Part shown: positions 6,515 through 10,555 of the stretch, in pieces | Numbering within the stretch: position 1 is the stretch's first letter | Layout: the number at the start of each line of letters is the position of its first letter | Source: Actinomycetota bacterium | GTDB taxonomy: Bacteria > Actinomycetota > Acidimicrobiia > Acidimicrobiales > Ilumatobacteraceae | Direction: 5' to 3' | Assembly: GCA_005789925.1 (NCBI GenBank) | Contig: SXWG01000101.1 | Coordinates: forward strand, 1-10,555 | DNA: 10,555 nucleotides | Position numbers and translations under genes: made by a program | Notes under the pieces: model-generated | Told to the model about the DNA's origin: nothing | Databases searched by the model: none | The model's input: only the letters and a program-made list of their open reading frames with translations

Positions 6515-7822
6515 TCAGAGCCCGAGGCGACCGGCAACTTCAACTTCGAGGTCGGCGATTGGCACGCGGACCTGTTCGGTGGAGTCTCGGTCTCGAATGG
6601 TAACCGCGTTGTCCTCGAGCGAATCAAAATCGACAGTCACACACAACGGCGTGCCGATTTCGTCTTGTCGACGGTAACGACGGCCGATCGCCTGCGTCTC
6701 GTCGTATTCGCACATCCATCGTCGCGAGAGCTGTTGATAGATGTCTCGGGCCAGGGGTGACAAGGTGTCTTTCTTCGACAACGGCAAGACGGCGACTTTG
6801 TACGGCGCGAGTCGAGGATGCACACGAAGCACCGTGCGTGGTTCGTCATTCACGACATCTTCGTCATAGGCGGCCAAGAGAAACGCCGCCATGGTGCGGT
6901 TCGCGCCAGCAGCGGGTTCGACGACGTATGGCACGTACCGTTCATTCGTCGCTTGGTCGAAGAAGTCGAGTTTCTGTCCACTGTGCGACGCATGTTGCGA
7001 GAGGTCGTAATCCGTGCGCTGGGCGATTCCTTCGAGCTCACCCCAACCCCACGGAAAGAGAAACTCGACATCACTGGTGCCTGCTGAATAATGCGACAAC
7101 TCGTCAGCATCGTGAGCCCTGATCCGCAGCATCTCGCGCGGTATGCCGAGGTCGACATACCAATCGAGACGCTCCTTGCACCAGTACTCGTACCACTTCG
7201 GTCCTTCAGATGGTGGAACAAAGAATTCAAGTTCCATTTGTTCGAACTCGCGGGTTCGGAAAATGAAGTTTCCCGGTGTGATCTCGTTTCGGAAACTCTT
7301 GCCAACCTGGGCAATGCCGAATGGCGGACGCTTGCGACTCGTCTGCAAAACATTCATGAAGTTCACGAACATGCCCTGCGCGGTCTCTGGTCGCAGATAA
7401 ACCTCGGCACCAGCACCTTCGATCGGCCCCGCATGGGTCTTGAACATCAGGTTGAATGCCCGTGCTTCAGTGAATTGGCAACCTTTCATCGACTGCGGGC
7501 AGTCTCGGGTGTCGAGGTGGTCTTGGCGGAATCGACGTTTGCAGACCGTGCAATCAACGAGCGGGTCGCTGAAATTCGCCAAGTGTCCGCTGGCCTCGAA
7601 GACTTGTGGCGGACCGAGGATGGCAGCATCGATGAGCACCGTGTCGTCACGCATCTGCACCATCGTGCGCACCCATGCATCTTTGACGTTTCTCAGCATC
7701 AACGAGCCGAGCGGACCGTAGTCGTACGAGGAGCGAAAACCGCCATAGATTTCCGCACTCGGGTACACAAATCCCCGACGCTTGCAGAGGTTGACAATTT
7801 GGTCGAGGTCTTGTGCCGGCAT
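6515..7822 (-). CDS. glyS: Glycyl-tRNA synthetase (dimeric, class IIA)
   Basis: This 435-residue enzyme charges tRNA-Gly with glycine and ATP. It is the single-chain homodimeric type, not the alpha2-beta2 GlyQS type. The N-terminal SYDYGPLGSLMLRNVK leads to motif 1. Motif 2 is FRNEITPGNFIFRTREFEQME (residues 177-197, with a one-residue margin), and motif 3 is PAAGANRTMAAFLLAAY (303-319). The C-terminal anticodon-binding domain (residues about 340-435) includes LAPYKVAVLPL and RRYRRQDEIGTPLCVTVDFDS. The length matches actinobacterial homologues, allowing for insertions elsewhere. The insert at 91-115 keeps Cys91, Cys94, Cys108 and Cys115, an unusual CxxC/Cx6C version of the zinc ribbon seen in some relatives. 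ATG 7822 lies 12 bases after recO, with only a weak ribosome site. Confidence 0.96.
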   Translation of the reverse strand: MPAQDLDQIVNLCKRRGFVYPSAEIYGGFRSSYDYGPLGSLMLRNVKDAWVRTMVQMRDDTVLIDAAILGPPQVFEASGHLANFSDPLVDCTVCKRRFRQDHLDTRDCPQSMKGCQFTEARAFNLMFKTHAGPIEGAGAEVYLRPETAQGMFVNFMNVLQTSRKRPPFGIAQVGKSFRNEITPGNFIFRTREFEQMELEFFVPPSEGPKWYEYWCKERLDWYVDLGIPREMLRIRAHDADELSHYSAGTSDVEFLFPWGWGELEGIAQRTDYDLSQHASHSGQKLDFFDQATNERYVPYVVEPAAGANRTMAAFLLAAYDEDVVNDEPRTVLRVHPRLAPYKVAVLPLSKKDTLSPLARDIYQQLSRRWMCEYDETQAIGRRYRRQDEIGTPLCVTVDFDSLEDNAVTIRDRDSTEQVRVPIADLEVEVAGRLGL

Positions 7823-7834
7823 GGTCTCGTCAGC

Positions 7835-8554
7835 CTACAAGTGACGATCGAACACGCCGATGCTCTTCAGCCGTCGCTCGAGGTGGAATTCCATCGCGCG
7901 CCGAGCGAGTGCATTGACCTCGTTCACGACAGGTGAATCTTCTGCCTCTAGTGCCTGCGCCAAAGCACCGCCGAGCACTCGTCGAAGCAATTCCAACGCC
8001 GCGAACGAAATCGGCGTACCAGCGCGACATTGACTACAGAGAGCTCCGCCCTCGACGAGGTCGAAGGCGACAAGTTCTGCTGGTTCATCGCAGCGAGCAC
8101 ATGAATCGAGGACCGGACTGGCTCCGTCGGCCGCTAAAACCTTCCAGTAAAACGCACCGAGCAACAACGGAGACTGGTGCCGATTCAATTCGATGAGCGC
8201 ACGTGAGAGCAACTCGTAGAGATGGCCGACTGGCTCACGGTCTGGAGTGAGAGTGTCGATTGCTTCGGCCATGGACAACCCCTGGGTGAGCCGTGCGAAG
8301 TCCGTGCGCAGTTTCGTATGCGTGTGCACAAGCTCGACTTGTTGGATCGTGTCGAGGGATCGACCGAGGTGCAACTGGATGTCGATCATGCTGAGCGGCT
8401 CCAAGCGTCCACCGAAACGCGATTTTCCCTTACGCACTCCTTTGGCGACTGCCCGAACTTTTCCGTGCTCACGTGTGAGCAGCACGACAACTCGGTCTGC
8501 TTCACCGAACTTGTAGGTGCGCAGAACCACTGCTTCATCGCGATATGACTTCAC
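7835..8554 (-). CDS. recO: DNA repair protein RecO
   Basis: This 239-residue RecO helps load RecA in the RecFOR pathway by binding SSB-coated DNA and annealing strands. The N-terminal OB fold shows the family opening YRDEAVVLRTYKFGEADRVV, then LTREHGKVRAVAKGVRK. The zinc-finger pairs are Cys152-x2-Cys155 and Cys173-x2-Cys176. The helical C-terminal region is of normal length. The start is GTG at 8554, with GCGGAG (8562-8567) seven bases upstream, directly after the stop of the preceding gene. The frame stays open further upstream to 8821 but overlaps uppL there and shows no RecO-like sequence. glyS follows after 12 bases. Confidence 0.95.
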   Translation of the reverse strand: MKSYRDEAVVLRTYKFGEADRVVVLLTREHGKVRAVAKGVRKGKSRFGGRLEPLSMIDIQLHLGRSLDTIQQVELVHTHTKLRTDFARLTQGLSMAEAIDTLTPDREPVGHLYELLSRALIELNRHQSPLLLGAFYWKVLAADGASPVLDSCARCDEPAELVAFDLVEGGALCSQCRAGTPISFAALELLRRVLGGALAQALEAEDSPVVNEVNALARRAMEFHLERRLKSIGVFDRHL

Positions 8555-8561
8555 CTGTCGA

Positions 8562-8567
8562 CTCCGC
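8562..8567 (-). promoter_or_regulatory. Ribosome binding site of recO
   Basis: GCGGAG on the minus strand abuts the uppL stop codon and lies seven bases before the GTG at 8554. It fixes the recO start well inside a longer open frame. Confidence 0.7.
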
Positions 8568-9236
8568 TCACGAATCGAGCCCACCAAACCGCCGATTACG
8601 ACGAGTGAAATCGTCAACGGCAAGTTCGAGGTCAGCAGCAGACAATTTCGTCCAACCAAGGTCGAGGAACACGAGCTCGCTGTATGCGAGCTCCCAGACG
8701 AGCGAGGTCGGCAGCCTCGTCGGTGGACCAAGCAGTACGACCAGATCCGGCTCGCGCGGACTCGGTGCAAGGACTCCCTGGGCAATCCTCGATTCAACGA
8801 TGTGGTCGTGCTTGTCGACACGTTTCAACGACGACACGACCCGTGCAAACCGGCGTCGGCCGTCTGGCTCAGGTTCGATGCACACACTCAGACCATCATC
8901 TGACCCAATCACCCATCGAGGAGCACTTTCATCACCGATGTTTTCGACCTTGCCGAGCGACACGATCGACTCACCCAACCGGCCTATTTCCCCCGCAGTC
9001 AGTGATGCCCCATTGAACGGATACAGACTCAACCATCTGGTGCCTGCACGTGCGACGCCTGCCGTCAATACATCGATTCGGTCGCGCCACTGCGCGTCGC
9101 TGAATGCCAGCCACTCGTGTGGTGTTCCACCCGCGACGACCACGTGTCCGAGCTCGGCGCCGTCATGGCCGGAAAGGTCGTGGTCATCGCCGGGTTCGTG
9201 CGCGCCTGCGCTCGACGATGTCCGACTCGACGCCAT
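8568..9236 (-). CDS. Degenerate cis-prenyltransferase (UppS-like) protein, probable non-catalytic subunit
   Basis: This 222-residue protein aligns by eye along the undecaprenyl diphosphate synthase fold but is catalytically broken. His31-Val32 opens the HVxxxMDGNGRWA region. The Asp of DGN is Gly37 and the GNGR residues are replaced by TPHE; only Trp42 survives. RWLSLYPF (67-74) matches the LTxYxFSTENW strand but lacks STEN. DLVVLLGPPTR (164-174) matches the RTSGExR loop, with Leu168 for the first Arg and Arg174 for the second. AYSELVF keeps the usual Glu (Glu187). The C-terminus has a perfect RRFGG (215-219). Residues 1-30 are low-complexity, rich in Ser, His and Asp, with no membrane segment. 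It is first in the minus-strand run, 13 bases before recO, and is divergent from the intact uppS. By analogy with NgBR/Nus1 it may be the accessory subunit of a heteromeric enzyme. The fold is fairly secure; the role is inference. Confidence 0.78.
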   Translation of the reverse strand: MASSRTSSSAGAHEPGDDHDLSGHDGAELGHVVVAGGTPHEWLAFSDAQWRDRIDVLTAGVARAGTRWLSLYPFNGASLTAGEIGRLGESIVSLGKVENIGDESAPRWVIGSDDGLSVCIEPEPDGRRRFARVVSSLKRVDKHDHIVESRIAQGVLAPSPREPDLVVLLGPPTRLPTSLVWELAYSELVFLDLGWTKLSAADLELAVDDFTRRNRRFGGLDS

Positions 9237-9281
9237 AGGTGGATTCTCTCACCGTATGGGACTTACTAGGGTAACATCGCC
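9237..9281. promoter_or_regulatory. Divergent uppL/uppS intergenic region
   Basis: These 45 bases separate the divergent starts of uppL (ATG 9236) and uppS (GTG 9282), so both promoters must lie here or inside the genes. On the + strand TAGGGT (9267-9272) fits an actinobacterial -10 TAnnnT, and it overlaps an AGGG that could be a weak ribosome site. On the minus strand TACGGT (9256-9251) is a similar -10 candidate, followed by GAGAG before the uppL ATG. I see no good -35 for either. The individual boxes are weak calls; the divergent layout is certain. Confidence 0.4.
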
Positions 9282-9992
9282 GTGACGAATGCCCCTATCA
9301 CCGACGTAAGCCCACCGATCGCGACCCGTCGGCCATTGCATGTGGCATGCATCATGGACGGCAACGGCCGCTGGGCCAAGCGTCGCGGACTTCCCCGCAC
9401 TGCCGGACACACTGCCGGTGAAGAAGCCCTGGCCGCTGTCGTGAGAGCTGCCGCTCAGCGCAACATTGGATGGCTCACCGTGTTCGGATTCTCCACTGAG
9501 AACTGGGTTCGTCCGCGGGCCGAAGTACGACACATTCTCGGACTTCACCGAAAACTGTTCGGTCGCATCGACGAAATGAACGACAACAATGCGCGGATCA
9601 ATTGGATCGGACGTCCATTCGACGAACATGGCGCCCGCACACCGGTGTATGTGCAACGCGCCATCAGGAAGGCCATTTCCGACACCGAGCACAACACTGG
9701 TCTTGTTGTAACAGTCGCCTTCGATTACGGAAGTCGAGCTGAACTCGTCCGTGCAGCATCAGCGTGTGTCGCGGGCGCCGACGACATCGACACGACGTGC
9801 ATCGATCAGCACTTGTACGCGCCCCAACTCCCGCCTGTCGATGTCCTCGTCCGCACTTCGGGCGAGACGCGCATTTCCAATTTCCTTCTCTGGCAGATCA
9901 ACGGAGCATCTGTGTACTTCACTGAAAAGACATGGCCTGACTTTGACGCCGTCGAACTCGATCGAGCGCTGAGCCTTGTCGCCAGCAAATGA
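9282..9992 (+). CDS. uppS: Undecaprenyl (polyprenyl) diphosphate synthase, catalytic subunit with truncated C-terminus
   Basis: This 236-residue cis-prenyltransferase adds isopentenyl diphosphate units in Z configuration to make the polyprenyl carrier lipid for peptidoglycan and other glycans. CIMDGNGRWAK holds the catalytic Asp26 (the same number as in E. coli). FGFSTENW follows at 68-75, and RTSGETRISNFLLW at 191-204 carries both diphosphate-binding arginines. Three oddities stand out. The usual AYAEL segment is NGASV, so the metal-binding Glu (Glu213 in E. coli) is Ser210. NYGGR is DYGSR. The protein ends at LSLVASK just before the C-terminal RxG motif should begin. No other frame downstream restores that motif; the DNA there already encodes the dinG N-terminus. 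The GTG start has only a weak AGGG ten bases upstream. Confidence 0.93.
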   Translation: MTNAPITDVSPPIATRRPLHVACIMDGNGRWAKRRGLPRTAGHTAGEEALAAVVRAAAQRNIGWLTVFGFSTENWVRPRAEVRHILGLHRKLFGRIDEMNDNNARINWIGRPFDEHGARTPVYVQRAIRKAISDTEHNTGLVVTVAFDYGSRAELVRAASACVAGADDIDTTCIDQHLYAPQLPPVDVLVRTSGETRISNFLLWQINGASVYFTEKTWPDFDAVELDRALSLVASK

Positions 9993-10555
9993 AGCAATCG
10001 ACGCGCTGCGACGAATCACCACTCGATTGGTGGCCGCCGAGGAACGACAGGGTCAGATTGACATGGTCGCCGAGGTCGCAACAGCTCTCGACAAGAGTCG
10101 ACACATCGTGGTTCAAGCAGGCACTGGAACCGGTAAATCTCTCGGTTACCTGGTTCCAGTCATTCTGAGCGAGAAGCGGACAGTTGTCGCCACTGCAACG
10201 AAAGCGCTGCAAGACCAGTTGAACGCCAAAGACCTGCCATTGGTTGCGGACGAATTCCCCGGCACGTTCACGTGGACCGTCCTGAAGGGTCGAAGCAACT
10301 ACGTGTGCCTTCAACGACTCGATGAGCATCTGCACGCAGACTCGCGACTTGACTTCGGCGACGACGAGCGAACGTCAAAACTCGCAAAGGCCGTGAAGGC
10401 ATGGCTTCCCTCCACGTCTACTGGTGACCTCGAGGAATATCCGGGGGCACTCTCCGACGATGCCCGTCGATTGTTCACCGTGTCGAGCGAAGAATGCCCC
10501 GGTGCGCGGCGCTGCCCGCGCGGCGAAGATTGTCTTGCAGAAGCCGCACGTAATC
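9976..10555 (+). CDS. dinG: DinG-family (XPD-like) ATP-dependent DNA helicase, N-terminal part (3' end outside window)
   Basis: An open frame runs to the window edge, giving 193 residues of an iron-sulphur superfamily 2 helicase. The Q-motif-like ERQGQIDM comes first, then Walker A AGTGTGKS with Lys54, motif Ia-like VVATATKALQDQL, and KGRSNYVCLQRL. Cys111, Cys174, Cys180 and Cys186 are spaced as the four ligands of the 4Fe-4S cluster of DinG/XPD enzymes. DinG unwinds DNA with 5'-3' polarity and resolves R-loops and damage structures; the exact role here is unknown. The frame opens after a TGA at 9970. I chose TTG 9976, which overlaps uppS by 17 bases, because it gives the usual lead-in before the Q motif. 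GTG 10030 is an alternative. No clear ribosome site precedes either. Confidence 0.9.
   Translation, partial: MSPANEAIDALRRITTRLVAAEERQGQIDMVAEVATALDKSRHIVVQAGTGTGKSLGYLVPVILSEKRTVVATATKALQDQLNAKDLPLVADEFPGTFTWTVLKGRSNYVCLQRLDEHLHADSRLDFGDDERTSKLAKAVKAWLPSTSTGDLEEYPGALSDDARRLFTVSSEECPGARRCPRGEDCLAEAARN

Noticed and set aside
6508..6522. GGGCTCAGAGCCC palindrome at the glyS stop as a terminator
   Set aside because: The stem is only 5-6 bp with a tiny loop, overlaps the stop codon, and is followed by no T-run in the direction of transcription.
7091..7936. Long + strand open frame (about 281 codons) opposite glyS and the end of recO
   Set aside because: It is antisense to a motif-complete glycyl-tRNA synthetase. 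It has no ribosome site and no domain.
8555..8821. N-terminal extension of recO upstream to 8821
   Set aside because: It overlaps uppL in another frame and has no RecO-like sequence. The GTG at 8554 has a good ribosome site and matches the family N-terminus.
8568..9236. Treating uppL as a pseudogene
   Set aside because: The frame is intact for 222 codons, it has a plausible start and close spacing to recO, and it keeps the conserved Glu and RRFGG. Losses are confined to the catalytic block, which is not what random decay looks like.

Overview
This is a densely packed chromosomal stretch of core metabolism, almost certainly from an actinobacterium (Actinomycetota). The evidence is GC-rich third codon positions, frequent GTG and TTG starts, a dimeric-type glycyl-tRNA synthetase close to the mycobacterial form, and a glyS-recO-uppS neighbourhood like that of mycobacteria. 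A member of Acidimicrobiia (Ilumatobacter-like) is my best guess, but that rank is inference. There are no tRNA or rRNA genes, CRISPR arrays or mobile elements.

Layout. Bases 1-1737 (+ strand) hold the end of a type II fatty-acid synthesis operon: the fabG tail, acpP and fabF. Bases 1739-9236 (- strand) form one long co-directional run. In transcription order it is a degenerate undecaprenyl-diphosphate-synthase-like gene (called uppL here), recO, glyS, a small ABM-family protein, trpC, trpF, trpB, trpA, a bcp-type peroxiredoxin and fabZ. Four junctions are 4-base start/stop overlaps (TTGA, TTGA, GTGA, ATGA). The run ends tail-to-tail with fabF, one base apart. Bases 9282-10555 (+ strand), divergent from uppL across 45 bases, hold a catalytically intact uppS followed by the first 193 codons of a DinG-type helicase.

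How the genes work together. fabG, acpP, fabF and fabZ supply the reduction, carrier, condensation and dehydration steps of fatty-acid elongation. trpCFBA covers the last steps of tryptophan synthesis, from phosphoribosylanthranilate onward. The uppS/uppL pair would make the polyprenyl carrier lipid for cell-wall synthesis.

The most interesting signal is that divergent uppS/uppL pair. UppS keeps the substrate-binding DGNGRWA block and its catalytic Asp26. It stops just before the C-terminal RxG motif that normal homodimeric bacterial enzymes need, and it has Ser where the usual metal-binding Glu sits. UppL has lost the catalytic Asp and the whole DGNGR block but keeps both the Glu and a perfect C-terminal RRFGG. 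This complementary loss mirrors eukaryotic heteromeric cis-prenyltransferases (DHDDS/NgBR, Rer2/Nus1) and suggests a bacterial two-subunit cis-prenyltransferase.
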